Part shown: positions 33,901-44,865 of the stretch, piece by piece
How positions within the stretch are numbered: the stretch's first letter is position 1
Layout of the letters: each line of letters opens with the position of its first letter
Origin: Yamagishiella unicocca
Taxonomy: Eukaryota > Chlorophyta > Chlorophyceae > Chlamydomonadales > Volvocaceae
Direction of reading: 5' to 3'
DNA: 64,000 nt
Assembly: GCA_003116995.1 (NCBI GenBank)
Contig: BDSL01000004.1
Coordinates: 2,170,001 to 2,234,000, forward strand
Made by a program: the position numbers and the translations under genes
The notes under the pieces: generated by a model
Seen by the model: only the letters and a program-made list of their open reading frames with translations
The model's database searches: none
What the model was told of the DNA's origin: nothing

Positions 33901-36900
33901 GGCTCGTCCGCCAGCCGCACCGCGCTGGAGGACTGGGACTGCGCGCTGTGCGCCAAGCTGCTGTTCGAGCCCGTCACCACCCCCTGCGGCCACACCTTCT
34001 GCCGGGAGTGCTTCGCGCGCGCCCTGGACCACAAGCCGAGGTGCCCGTACTGCCGTACGGTGCGTGCGGTTTGTTGGTTGGACCGGGGAGCTCGAGGGAG
34101 GACCGAGGGGCTCCAGGGAGGCTCGGGGGCGCCGGGGAGGAGGGGGGGGGGGGCTCCAGGGAGGACCGGGGGCTCCAGGGAGGGCCGGGGGGCTCCAGGG
34201 AAGACCTGGGGTCTCCAGGAGAGCCGGGGGGCTCCAGGGAGGACCGGGGGGCTCCAGGGAGGGCGGGCCCGGCTCGGCCCGGCCCGTGGCCATTCGCCCT
34301 CGCGCTCGCGGCAACGAACCGCACCGCTGAGACGCAAAACACAACCGACAACGTGTGTGCGCGTGTCGTACAGGGGGCCGGAAGGCAGGTGGTGCGTGGT
34401 TTTAGGAACGCTGGGCTCTGACCTTTCCCCCACCCCCCCTTCTATCACCCCTTGCCGCCCGCAGGTCCTCCACGTGGCGCGGGACGCCGTCCCAGTGACC
34501 ATCACCCTGGCCAGCATCATCAGCCGGGCCTTCCCGGAGGAGTACGAGGAGCGGCGGAGGGAGGCGGCGGGCGGAGGAGGCGCAGCTGAGGGTGCGGTGC
34601 AAGTCGGTTGGGTGGTTAGTTGGTTGCGGGTCGTTGGGACCGGATCCCATGTGCTGGCTGAGCCATGCGACCGTAAAATGGGGTGGGGAGGGTGGGATGG
34701 CCGCGGCCGGTGAATGCATTGTTAGCGGGTTGCCGCTTTGGTGCCGTACGTCGTGAAAAGGAAAGGCCGACCTCCTCGGCTGACACCAGGAGGGAAGCGG
34801 CACTTACTGTGTGAGGGAAGTTGTGCCCCCCAGCGAGTCGAGTCGAGTCGCCCGGGCCGCGCGGTTCGGCGCAAACAGCGAGGATGAATGACGAACCCTC
34901 CCCTCGCCTTTTCATCGCGCTTGGTTGGCCGGCCGCGGATTCGAACGGAGATAATTTACCCCCTCACCTCGTGCAGGTGCCGCTGCCGGCGGCGGCTCGA
35001 ACGCGACTGCGGCCGGCGCCGTGGCCTCCGGCGGCCCCGCCCCCCCGCCCTCCGCGCCCAGCGTGAGCCTGCCGCTGTTCGTGATGGCCTTCCTCATGCC
35101 CGGCGAGACCATGGCGCTCAACATCTTCGAGCCGCGCTACCGGCTGATGGTGCGGCGGGTCATGGAGGGCAGCAGGCGGCTGGGCATGGCGCAGGTGAGG
35201 CCCGGTGTGTGCGTGCAGAAAAGACCGTCTACTCGACGAGAGGCGGGGTGGCCCTGGGAGGGGGGAGGGGAAGGGAGGGGACATTGACGAATGAGAAGGT
35301 GCATCAGTCCGGGAGGGGGGTTTTGAGGAAGACCCGTGGATGCGAGAAAACACCGTTTAGGACGTTTCAAGATGCATGCTGGAGAACGGGAGCGGGGGAG
35401 GGATGGCAGCCGAGGTGGTGGTGGGGCGGGTGGGGCTGGAGGACGGAGAATCCAGGGCCGAGCGACCAGTTGTACGACCCGGCCGCAGCCTGGGCCTTAC
35501 CCGCAGCCCATACGTCGCCAGGCGGTTTCATGACCCTTCGAGCCGACTAAAACCTCGTACAAAAACCAATCAGCACCCCCCTCTCCTTTCGCCTCTCCCC
35601 CGCACCACGACCTCGCACCTTTCCTTGAACGCTTTCCTCACACCACCCGCCCGCTCCTCGCCTCCCTGCACCCCTCCCTCCCTGCACCCCTCCCTCCCTG
35701 CACCCCTTCCCTGCAACCCCCCCTGGACCCCTCCCTCCCTGAACCCGGCCCCCTCGCCACAGGCCCGGCGCGACCCTCAGGAGATAGAGGACGTGGCGGT
35801 GGAGGCGGAGATCCTGGAGTGCCAGTCGCAGCCTGACGGGTACGTCGCGTGGCCGTGAGAGGAGACCCGTGGGTCGGCACTCGGAGAGTAAAACAGTAAA
35901 ACCGATCGGGAAACGTCTGGCACACACGTTTGGGATTGCATGCCGGAGGACTCCAAGTGGAAGAAAAGAAACAACAAACGCTTAGTTATTTTTCTTTAGG
36001 AAAACGCATCGTGGTTTTTTACTCTTTCCTTGCGATTTTTTTCGTTGGTTTTTTTCCAAAGGAAGAAAGTAAAAGGAAAAAAACAAAGGAAGAAAGAACT
36101 TTCCCCCTTCGGGGGACCCAACGAAACTCCCCTTTGGGAACGAAAAGAAGGTAAACAAAAAGTTAGGGGTAACCAATGCTTTCCGGCTATGGCCATACTT
36201 ATGCGGGAACCCTAAAATGCAAATTTTACCATAGTTTAATAAGCAGCGTGAGCAGGTTCCAACAAGTTTGTTTGTTTTTAGTTTCTTTATTCCAAAGGAC
36301 GACCCGCTAGATCTCGCGATATCGCTTCCGATTGTGCGTTTCTCTATTGTTTTCTCCCAAACGAGGAAATGACTTTGTTCTCTTCAAGGAAATATTCCAA
36401 ACTGCGTTTTCAAAAAAAACCGGATAAACTATGGAAGAAAAGAGTAAACAAACAACGAAACTCCCCGCACTAGGCGGGGCGGTGATGGTGCGCCGGGAAC
36501 GAGGGGAGCGCTACAGGGAGGGCACTTTTCGCTGCCGCCACACGCCTCAACACCACCACCTCCCGCCTCTCCTCCTTCTCCCCCCCCCTCCCCTCCCCAC
36601 ATGCCCCGAACGTGTCCGAAGACAATGCGCCAGCTAGCATACTATGTCGTGTATCTGGTCTGTATCTCTTTATGCCACCTCCCCACACGCCCCCCTCACC
36701 TCGACTCCCCACGCGCCCCCCTCCCCCCTCAGCCGCTACTATCTGGAGCTGGTGGGGCGGCGGCGGGTGCGCATACTCAGTCACGGCGAGCTGGACGGCT
36801 ACCGAGTAGCTCGCTGCGAGCCGATGCAGGTGCATGCCGGGGAGGTCGAGGGAGGGAACCGGGGAGGGGTGTGGAGAGAAAATTCCCTGGAGGGGTGTAG

Positions 36901-38137
36901 AGAGGGAAACCAGAGGGGGAGGGGGAGGGGGAGGGGGAGGGGTGTAGAGAAGGAAGGGAAACCCGGAGGGGGAGGGAGGGATTGAGAGGGGACGAGACGG
37001 AGGGGGCATACGGGCGGGGAGGGCGGAGGGGTCGGACCTCGAGGCTGCCCCACCCGCGCCCAGCTGCACCCCTACCAACCCCGTCATTCCTATCCCTAAC
37101 CGGGCGCCGCTCCCCTGCCCCTACCCGGCGCCTGTATAGGACACGGAGCCGCAAGCCGGCACCCCAGAGCATGCGGCGCTGCCAGAGCTCGTGGGGCAGG
37201 TGGGGACGCATGGCCTGGCTCTCGGAGCGGGCACGAGGTCGGGGTCGTACCCTCGTAACGGCAGCCCTCCTCCACCCCGCCAACCTCATTTTCAGCGCCC
37301 TCCAACGCGCCCAATTGGGCCCCCCGCCTCTTATGCGCGCCGCGCCGCTGGACCGTCACCTTCGCCGCCCTCGGTTTGTCGGCCGTGGATTCGCGGATTC
37401 TCTTATCAAACCCCGCCTCCCTCAGCCCCCCATTATGCCTATGTCGTGTAACCGGTCTCTATGCCTGCCACGTCCCGCGGCCCGCCCAGGTTGAGCGCCA
37501 AATGGATAGTGTGCTGGTGCAGCTGCGCTCCCACGCTGGCGGCACCGGCCGCTTCGGCACGCGCATCCGGGCCATGCTGGAGGGGCTGCCGGAGCGGCCG
37601 CCCCGGGCACAGGCGGAGCGCTTCAGCCTGTGGGCGGTGGGTGGCGCGGCGGGTGGCGGGACGAGGAGGGGGGTTGGGGCGACAGAGGAGAGGCGTTGAG
37701 GCGACAGAGGAGGAGGACGAGGGGGGGTGCAGGAGGGGGATGGATGCACCGCTGCTTGTCTGAGGGGTGGGGGATAGGCAGACGGAAGGGGGCTAGTTCG
37801 TCAGTGCCGACACACGGGCTTTCCCTCACACGCCTTCATCTCGCCCCGCCTCTCCTCTCCCCTGCCTCTCCTCCCCCGCCCTTCCTCCCCAGCCGCCTAA
37901 AACCTTTAAACCCTCTCTCCTGCGCTCCCCTCCTAACCCTACTCAACCCCCTCACACCCCCTCTCTACCTCCCCCCCCCCGCAGGCCACCGTCGCCTGCC
38001 TGGTGCTGCCCGACCTGGACAAGGCTGCCATGCTGCGTCTCACCAACACCTCGCAGCGGCTGAGGCAGCTGCACGAGCGGCTGGGGGTGCGGCTGGCGGC
38101 GGCGGCGGGGGGCGGCCAGAGCTGCGCCCTCATGTGA
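30951..38137 (+). CDS. TPR-RING-LON-N protein (LONRF-type E3 ubiquitin ligase)
   Basis: Predicted E3 ligase of the LONRF class. Thirteen exons: 30951-31133, 31403-31525, 32392-32492, 32988-33141, 33441-33533, 33763-34059, 34465-34591, 34977-35194, 35763-35839, 36733-36829, 37140-37199, 37490-37636, 37985-38137, 609 aa, every phase matching. The first exon is supported by ATG, donor and phase; a shorter form could start at 31412. TPR-like repeats cover ~85-215 (CKERGNKLFSSQLYGEAAAA, NWAKGYSR, RYHEAREAYLEGLALEP). The C3HC4 RING is at ~278-315 (CALC, CGHTFCRECF, CPYC). The LON substrate-binding domain covers ~375-600: LPLFVMAFLMPGETMALNIF, EPRYRLMVRR, ILECQSQPDG, RVRILS, LVLPDLDKAAML. No ATPase or protease domain follows, as expected. 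Introns 8, 9, 11 and 12 hold introner-like repeats, and intron 9 also an AT-rich insert. Confidence 0.95.
35315..35386 (-). repeat. Introner-like repeat, longer copy, in RING-LON intron 8
   Basis: About 70 nt that match, in inverse orientation, the acceptor end of CCDC113 intron 6 (61402-61476). Shared blocks include GACCCGTGGATGCGAGAAAA and AGATGCATGCTGGAGAA. It lies in the donor half of the intron. Confidence 0.85.
35855..35925 (-). repeat. Introner-like repeat, segment B plus extension, RING-LON intron 9
   Basis: GTGAGAGGAGACCCGTGGGT begins 16 nt after the donor at 35839 and continues into an extension with AAAACCGATCGG. The same extension, inverted, is at 41713-41758 in IPT9 intron 6. 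Confidence 0.85.
35950..36470. other. AT-rich insert inside RING-LON intron 9, possibly organellar DNA
   Basis: Within the intron 35840-36732 about 500 bp switch abruptly to A/T-rich sequence with T-runs, A-runs and small palindromes such as CCCCCTTCGGGGG, unlike the surrounding GC-rich DNA. Composition and palindromes recall chlorophycean organelle intergenic DNA, so a nuclear insert of plastid or mitochondrial DNA is plausible. A Lys-rich frame runs near 36300-36470, but I recognise no organelle gene. Confidence 0.5.
36600..36671 (+). repeat. Introner-like repeat, segment C, RING-LON intron 9
   Basis: Contains GTGTCCGAAGAC, CGCCAGCTAG and ATGTCGTGTATCTGGTCT in sense orientation, about 60 nt before the acceptor at 36732. 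Related copies are at 42501-42592 and 54338-54412. Confidence 0.85.
37371..37407 (+). repeat. Introner-like repeat, segment A, RING-LON intron 11
   Basis: CGGCCGTGGATTCGCGG flanked by TCGGTTTGT and ATTCTCTTAT, nearly identical to 61352-61388. A segment C core (ATGTCGTGTAACCGGTCT) follows at 37441-37458. Sense orientation, acceptor half. Confidence 0.88.
37803..37830 (+). repeat. Introner-like repeat, segment B, RING-LON intron 12
   Basis: GTGCCGACACACGGGCTTTC in sense orientation, mid-intron. Confidence 0.75.
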
Positions 38138-38192
38138 GGCACCGTGGGGCCATGTGAGGTCATGTGGTGCGCTGTATGAGGTGATGAGCGGC

Positions 38193-38422
38193 CCGCCAGC
38201 ACCAGCACCGGCAGCAACAACAGCACCGGCAGCAGCACCGGCGCCGGCAGCAGCACCGGCGCCGGCAGCAACAACAGCAGCAACAGCACCGGCACCGGCA
38301 GCAACAACAGCAGCAACAGCAACGGCACCGGCAGCAGCAACAGCACCGGCGCCGGCAGCAGCACCTTCACCGGCAGCAGCAACAGCAGCAACAGCACCGG
38401 CACCGGCAGCAACAGCGCCAGC
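38193..38422. repeat. Imperfect CAG / ACCGGC tandem array
   Basis: Units of the form GCACCGGCAGCAACAACAG, with CGCC variants, repeat just past the RING-LON stop codon. Depending on strand they read as poly-Ala/Pro/Thr or poly-Leu/Val open frames. Confidence 0.9.
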
Positions 38423-38600
38423 ACGACCTCCGAGTCACTATGAGGGAGTCGCGAGTGTGTTCTTCCCTGTTCTTCCCCTGAGGGAGTACGCGGGGTGAGG
38501 GGCCACCAGGCGCACCTGCAACGGCGGGGTACCAAATTTGGGATTTTTAAGAAAGGGGGGGGAGCCTCCCCGCGCCCCCCCCCCCGGGCTACATTTCCCC

Positions 38601-38632
38601 AGTCGAGTTACCGGTTCTTTTATTGTATCCCC
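38601..38632 (+). repeat. Dispersed repeat, segment D, intergenic
   Basis: AGTCGAGTTACCGGTTCTTT followed by TATTGTA. Near-identical copies are at 53531-53562 and 62195-62226, and an inverse one is at 54338-54366. Confidence 0.88.
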
Positions 38633-40025
38633 CCGGCTGCGACCCCTAGCCTGGCAGTAGCACGGGGGATGTGGTTCGGCGAGTTGAGGACCGAGGGCCG
38701 AGGGGCGTTTCTGCGCACTCGCAGAAGCGAATGGGCTACTGGTGGTGGTGGTGGCGGTGGTGGCGGTGGTGGCGCTGGAAGGAACGGAGTCGCACCTGCG
38801 GCCACCACAGTGCTGCTGCTGGTGGTGGTGCGGGTGGCAGCGCTGCTTGCAGCATAAAACATGTATTTGTGGGTGTGGTTGCGGTGCGGTTTCGGAGCCG
38901 GCGGGGGGGGGCCTTCGCGTGGGTTTGGAAGAGGAACGAAGGGCGAGACGGGCACGGCGAGGACCGAGGGGTGCAGTCGAGGAATGAAGCGTGAGCCCTG
39001 CGACAGGCGCGGCGTCCGTTCCCATGGGTGCGGAGTCCACAGCAGGTGGGCCAGGGCGGGTGCAGTACGCCCGCCCGCCGTTGTATGGGCGTGCCGTCTT
39101 GACCGTACGGATTTTACGATCGCACCACGACGTACCCCACTCACTTTCTGCCGTACCTAACCTCGCGGCCGTGCGCAGTGACGTACGCCAACGGACAACG
39201 GCTGTGCGCGGCCATTGCGCTGCTGGTGCGGTGCTGTGTGTACATTACCTGATTTTTTGAGCGACAGAGGGACGTGAGGGACAGCGGCTGTCGGCGGCTG
39301 GCGGCTGGCTCCCGCATTTCGTCAATTAGGGTTTTTAATGCTGCCCAGCATTCCCCTCGACGCGGGACGATTGAGTTCCCCGCGGTTTTGGTCCGTTGAT
39401 GGTTTTGAGAGCGCAAACCCCGACGTTTGTTAGTCGTTACCACTGAGTGGACACGGGTGTCGAGCTGGCGGAAGAACGCAAGGGGTAGAGCTGGACGGTT
39501 GTGCGCGAGTGAGCTTGGAGCGCGCAGCCTGTTGACTATCTAACTACATAACCACCTTCCTAACTACCTAGCTACCTAACAGGGAGGAGCGTTAGTCTGG
39601 CCGCACCGCATGCGGGGCCGCCTGATGGCTATATTTAGTACGACATGTACGGCGGCAACTTGTGTGCTACAGTTGGCGAGTACTCACGGCCCCGCTCTGT
39701 TTACTCCCGGCCGCAATATCTTAGGATTGCGCCGTATCACCTCGCCGTATCGCGCGCCAGGAGACCTGTATTTAAGAGCCACGTGGCGCAGCCGCATGCG
39801 CCCCCCTGGAGCGTATCCTTGCCTCCCTGGAGCGCTCCGCCTGCGTCGTCTGCTGCGTCACCAAAGGTCGCCCCCCTCCCCTCCTTACCAATACAATCCA
39901 AGCACTGCCACAGACGCCACCCCACCCCCACCCCACCCCACCCCACCATGGAGGCCCCCGCAACACCGCTGCTACTGCTACTGCTATTGCCACATGTCCT
40001 GCCCCTACTGGTGCGAACGCTGGTG

Positions 40026-43000
40026 CTACTGCTGCTCCTCCGACCGGGGCCGCTTGGCGTCCGGTTCCTCATCCACCGACGCATCCGCACCAGCCCCCGC
40101 CCTCCCGCCCGCCGCCGCCGCTGCCGCCACCACCGCGTCCGGTATACCCGGCAGCAGCACCTCATTGACCCTCAACAGCAGCGGACCCAGCTGCGCCTCG
40201 GCCGCCGCCGCGGCCGCCGCCGCCGCCTCAGCCGCCAGCGCCGTCTTGCTCTTTGGCTTGGGGGGCCGCGGTTTGGGGGGGCAGTCGGCCGCGACGGTGC
40301 CAGCGTCACCGCCAGCGGCGGCAGCGGCGGCTGCGGCAGCGGCGGCTGCCGCCGCAGCCGTTGCTGCCGTCGCGGCGGCCCCCGCCGCCGCCGCCTCCGT
40401 CAGCAGCTTGAGCTGCGGTCGATACCTCATGATGGCCTTTTGCTCCTGCTTGCTCAGCCGCCCGCTGTCGCCGCAGCCGCCTAACGAGGACCGCGACCCA
40501 CCACACGAGGGAAGACGACACGGACGGGGCGGGGGGGCCGTGAGGCGGGCGGGGGCGTCGCCGTCGGTCATGGCGATGTTAGGGTCAAGGAAGGGTACGG
40601 CGGCCTGGCCTCAGACCCACGCCGGCATTACGTCCGTCCCTGCAGCAGCCCCACCAAAAGCCCTTCACCTCCATCCCTCCCAACCTTCATCCCAACCTCA
40701 TCCCTCCCAACCTCATCCCTCCCAACGTCCCAACCGCCATCCCTCCCAACGTCCCAACCTCATCCCTCCCAACGTCCCAACCGCCATCCCTCCCAACGTC
40801 CCAACCTCATCCCTCCCAACGTCCCAACCGCCATCCCTCCCAACGTCCCAACCTCATCCCTCCCAACGTCCCAACCGCCATCCCTCCCAACGTCCCAACC
40901 TCATCCCTCCCAACCGCCATCCCTCCCAACCTCCCTACCAGCCCCCGGCACCGGCCCGCGCACCCTGGTGCCGCGGCTTGGCCACCTCGCCCATGATCTC
41001 GTCCACAACGACCCGCGGGTCGCGGCCGTCCACGTCGATCCACTTGTACATGGGGTCGTCCCTGGCGGCAGAGGGGTGGGCGAGTGGGCGAGTGCTTCGA
41101 TTCCCCGACCCACCTACAAAGCTGCTGCCCGCTCCCCGACCACTCCCCGACCCCGCCGACCCCTGGGTCACCTGAACCAGGTCATCTGCGCGCGGACCAG
41201 CTTGTGCGTGGCCTGGCAGATGGAGGCGTGCAGCGCGCACAGGTCCGCCAGACCCACGGGTCGGCCCGCCGCCTTGGCCGCCACCAGCCACTCCATCGCC
41301 TGCCGGTAGCCTGCGTGGCAGGTAGGAGAGCACGTGGGTGTGTCACGTGTCGCCATAAATATCTCCCGCATGCGCCCCCAAACGCGAGCGCGAAAACGTT
41401 CGACAGCTCGATTTTGGTCCCTCCAGTGCCCAACCAACGTCGCGAGTTTTCCAGCATGCAACCCTGAACGCGTTCAAACATACTCCCTGGCCAGCCACGT
41501 TTCCGCCGAATTTCGCGCCGCTTGGTCCGCTGAAGCCCGAGCGATCCAGCCTGCACTTTCCAAAACGCGTTTTTCAACATTCCTATCTCGGTAAAATTCC
41601 TTCATCTCGGTTTACTTCGTCATATCAACCGGTTTACTTCGTCATGTTAATCGGTTTCCTCGCCACCTTCTCCCCGCCTCACCCACACCGCCAAAGCCTG
41701 AACCCCATCCCCCTGATCGGTTTTACGTTTTGGTGCCGACCTCCGGGTTTCCTCTCATATACCCCCCCCCACGGTTTTTACAACACCACCCACCCAACCC
41801 TGTAACCGGTCCTCTTCTCCCGGTTCCCCAACCCCACCCCGACGGCAGCGTAGGCAGCGCAGCGCGTCCTCACCGATCGCCTTGGCCGCCATGTTCTGAC
41901 CCGGCACCAGCCCCAGCCGCAGCAGCATCGCCGCCTCCTCCAGCAGCCCCCCGCCGGTCACCATCTCCTCCACGCGGGCCGCGATCCTGTCGTACAGCTG
42001 CAGCCGCGGCCGGTGCAGGAAGAAGCACCTGGCGCGGGTCGCCAGCGTTAGGGGAGGAAGAAGGTTGGGTTTTTAGGGTTTTCAGGGTTTTCAGGGTTTT
42101 AGCTGGGAGTTGGGGTAACAAAAGCGCCGCGTTGGGCCGGGAGTGACTAACTAGCTGATCAGCAAGCCACGTGGGAGGGGCGCACGGCGGGGGGGATACA
42201 AAAACATCCGCGAATCCACGGCCGACAAACCGTACACGACGCCGTCGATGAAGACGGCGGGGGAGTACTACATACCTGAAGTCGTACTCCAGCTCCCGGT
42301 CATTGTCCGGCCGCGGTTCGAAGTCCGCCAGGCGGGCACCTGGGTGCATGGCGAGGATGGCGAGGGCCCGCTCCAGCCGGTAGTAGTTGTTGCGCTCGGC
42401 GCGGATCCTGCGCACAGGGGGCAGCGTGGAAGCAAGGCGGCGGGAGGGGTAGCGGGAAGACCCGGTTACACGACATAGGAAAGGGGGCCGGGGGAGGGCG
42501 AGAAGACCCGGTTACACGACACAGGATATGGAGAGCTGAAACTAACTGGCGAATAGTCTTCGGACACGGGACACGGGACACGCGCGCATGCCGGAAGGAG
42601 GAGAGGGACGGGTGGGAGCGGATTCCGGCGGTTTCGGAGCGGGTGCTGGGGACTGGCTGCATACGTGGCAGTCGGGGCCCCTCCCCTCAGATCATGTGGA
42701 AAGGAGCAAGACCGATCAGTCGTCCCAGGTCATTCCAGATCGAGCCAAGGCACCCAACCCTCCCCCAGACGTTGCCATCCCCTCCCCCTGCCCGGCGCCC
42801 CACCTGCCGTACGCCGCCTCGTCACCCCACTTGAGCAGCAGCGCCGCCGCCGCGTCCCACTTCTCGTCCTCCGTCAGGCTGGTTCCACCAGCCGCCGCCG
42901 TCACCGCCGCCTCCGCCGCCTCCGCCTCCGCCGCCTCCGCCTCCGCCGCTGCCGCCTCCGCCTCCGCCGCTTCAGGACCCCTCGCCGCCACCGCAGCACC

Positions 43001-44865
43001 ACCCACCACGGCAGGAGCACCCGATGCACCCATAGCGCTGGGCGCCTCCCCGGCTGCCTCACACCCGCCGGCAGACGCGTCGGCGGCTGCCCGCTTGGCC
43101 GCCTCCGCCTCCTCCCACGCGGCCTCCAGGGCCCCCGCCACCGTCGCCAGCGCCTCCGGAGTGGCTCTTGGCGCCCCGCCCTTCCCCACCACGAACCACC
43201 GCAGGTACAGGCCCGTGCCGCCAACCACCACCGGCACTCCGCCGCGCTGAGGGGGAGGCAAGCGCGGCGGAGTTGTAGGACGGGGACCGGGGACGGGGAT
43301 GATGGTGGTGGTGGTGGTGGTGGTGGTGGTGGTGGTGGTGGTGGTGGTGGTGGTGGTGGGGTCGCTGGCGTTAGCGCGCCGTACCAACTGAGTCGCAACG
43401 AATGCGACCACCTGCTTCCAGCTGCTTCAGGTAAGGGCATGAGCAGCATCCCGACCTCCGCTAACGTACGTGACGCTCTTATCCTGCGGCACCCGTAGCT
43501 AATGCCGCCTGCAGCCACCTAGACACTGCCGCCTGCACCCATCCCGCCGCCCACCTGCACTATGTCCGCCGCCACCGGCCGCGCGCATTCGAAGAACTCC
43601 CCCGCGGAGAAGTCCTCCAGGGGGTCGCGCACGTCGATGAGGTGGTGGCGGACACCCAGGCGCTCAGGAACGGGCAGCTGCCGGGGGGGTTACGGGGAGG
43701 GCGTGTGTGTGTTTTGTGTGTGCGTGTGTGCGTGTGTGCGTGTGTGCGTGTGGCAGAGAGTGTGGGGTGGGGTGCGCGGAGGTTGGCTGGGAGGGCTGTG
43801 GTGGTGGCGAGGGGGGGAGAGCGGGACTGCCGCGCTGCAGGATCGCTGTGTTTTGGGTGTACGGCACTCCCGAAGCCCTCCTTACCACCGTACCGTACCT
43901 CCTCCCTTGCTGCCCTCGCGTCCTCCCGCCCACCAGCCAACGGCACCCCAGCGCTCCCCCCTCCCCCCTTCTACCCGGTCGTCCGTCCCAATGCTCCAGC
44001 ATGCGCCCACATCCTCGCTGTCCGCCGACCATGCGCCCACTATCCTGTCGTTTTCGTCACCGGTTTTCACACCACCACCCCTACCCGTTCCCTACTCGGT
44101 TGTACTGTTCAGTGCCGACCTACGGGTTTCCTCCCATACCCCTAGGACCCAGACGCCCAGGCCCCATGCAGACACCCCCACATCCCAGCCCCTCACCTTG
44201 TCCGACCCCACATCCAGCCCCCGGTAGACCTGCACGCTATCAGCGCTGATCACCTCCCCGCGGCCACAGCTGCTGCCATCACCGCCGCCATCACCGCCGC
44301 CACCATCGCCGCCGCTGCCGTCAGCCCCCAGCCGCTGAGCCAGCATGAGGCTGATGGCGGTCTTGCCCACGGCGGTAGGGCCGGTGACGATGATAACCTT
44401 TGGGGTGTGTGGGGGGGGGGAGGGGTAGCGAGAAGACCGGGGTTTGTAAATACCGAAGCCCCGGGGGGGACCCGTGGAGAACAGGAGAAGGGGGACGGGA
44501 ATTGGACGGATGTATGGGTGGACATCTGCTGTTTGTGCTGAGCCGTGTGTATAGGCTGAGAAGACCCGGTGTGTGTGTGTGGGGAGCAGTGTTCATGTGT
44601 TTGTGTGTGTGGGGGGGCGGAGATGTTGCCCCCCCCTGCCATGTCGAACCTAGCCCACCGTACCCCGTCCTGCTGCACCGTCCTCCTATTCGCAACCGAA
44701 CCGAACCTGGGGCCGCTGCTGACCGGGGCCGCCGACTGCACCAGCACCAGCGCCGGCTGCCGCCTCCAGCTCCAGGGATGTTATTTGCTGCAGCTGACCC
44801 TGGCCCTGCTCTGCCTCCTGCCCCTGCTCGTGCTGCGGTGGCGGCGACGGCACGGAATCCGCCAT
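40026..44865 (-). CDS. IPT9: tRNA dimethylallyltransferase, IPT9-like
   Basis: Transfers the dimethylallyl group of DMAPP to N6 of A37 in UNN-reading tRNAs; in plants this also supplies cis-zeatin cytokinins. Nine exons: 44707-44865, 44197-44397, 43555-43677, 42804-43246, 42276-42407, 41874-42028, 41172-41310, 40964-41061, 40026-40609, 677 aa, all phases agreeing. The P-loop is GPTAVGKT, then [77 protein letters not shown] and [16 protein letters not shown]. The LRWFVVGK and CFFLHRPR features match the plant IPT9 branch. Longer than plant IPT9 because of a Gly/Asp run in exon 2, an Ala/Glu block in exon 4 and an Ala-rich C-terminal extension of ~195 residues. No transit peptide is evident from the ATG used. 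Introns 2, 4, 5 and 6 contain introner-like repeats. Confidence 0.95.
40672..40935. repeat. Minisatellite of alternating 23/24-nt units in IPT9 intron 8
   Basis: Two sister units, CCAACCTCATCCCTCCCAAC and CCAACCGCCATCCCTCCCAA followed by GTC, alternate about five times, giving a higher-order period near 47 nt. The array lies between the exons ending at 40964 and starting at 40609. Confidence 0.93.
41713..41758 (-). repeat. Introner-like repeat, segment B plus extension, IPT9 intron 6
   Basis: On the plus strand CTGATCGGTTTTACGTTTTG then GTGCCGACCTCCGGGTTTCC. In gene sense it is the donor-side orientation, about 115 nt from the donor at 41873. Confidence 0.82.
42205..42232 (-). repeat. Introner-like repeat, segment A, IPT9 intron 5
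   Basis: The inverse complement contains CGGCCGTGGATTCGCGG. It is in sense orientation for IPT9, which is on the minus strand. Confidence 0.85.
42455..42592 (-). repeat. Introner-like repeat, segment C (with partial duplicate), IPT9 intron 4
   Basis: Two copies of GAAGACCCGGTTACACGACA (42456 and 42502) are followed by CTGGCGAATAGTCTTCGGAC. Sense orientation for IPT9, near the acceptor at 42408. Confidence 0.85.
43301..43359. repeat. (GGT)n trinucleotide run in IPT9 intron 3
   Basis: About 19 uninterrupted GGT/GTG triplets lie about 55 nt on the 5' side of the exon 4 acceptor of IPT9. Confidence 0.95.
44111..44136 (-). repeat. Introner-like repeat, segment B, IPT9 intron 2
   Basis: On the plus strand AGTGCCGACCTACGGGTTTC. 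In gene sense this is the donor-side orientation, about 60 nt after the donor at 44196. Confidence 0.8.

Larger units (their letters stand above)
38138..40025. other. Convergent intergenic region (RING-LON gene / IPT9)
   Basis: No exon is supported. It contains a CAG/ACCGGC-type repeat array (38193-38422), a GGT-rich run near 38735-38775 and a copy of the intronic dispersed repeat at 38601-38632. Open frames here are low-complexity or antisense artefacts. Confidence 0.5.

Noticed and set aside
36300..36470. A specific plastid gene in the AT-rich insert
   Set aside because: The Lys-rich frame has no recognisable organelle protein motif, so only composition supports an organellar origin.
39610..41175. 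521-codon plus-strand open frame
   Set aside because: It is antisense to IPT9 exons 8-9 and the intron minisatellite; its Ala/Ser/Pro/His low complexity comes from the GC-rich opposite strand, while the minus strand carries conserved IPT9 motifs.
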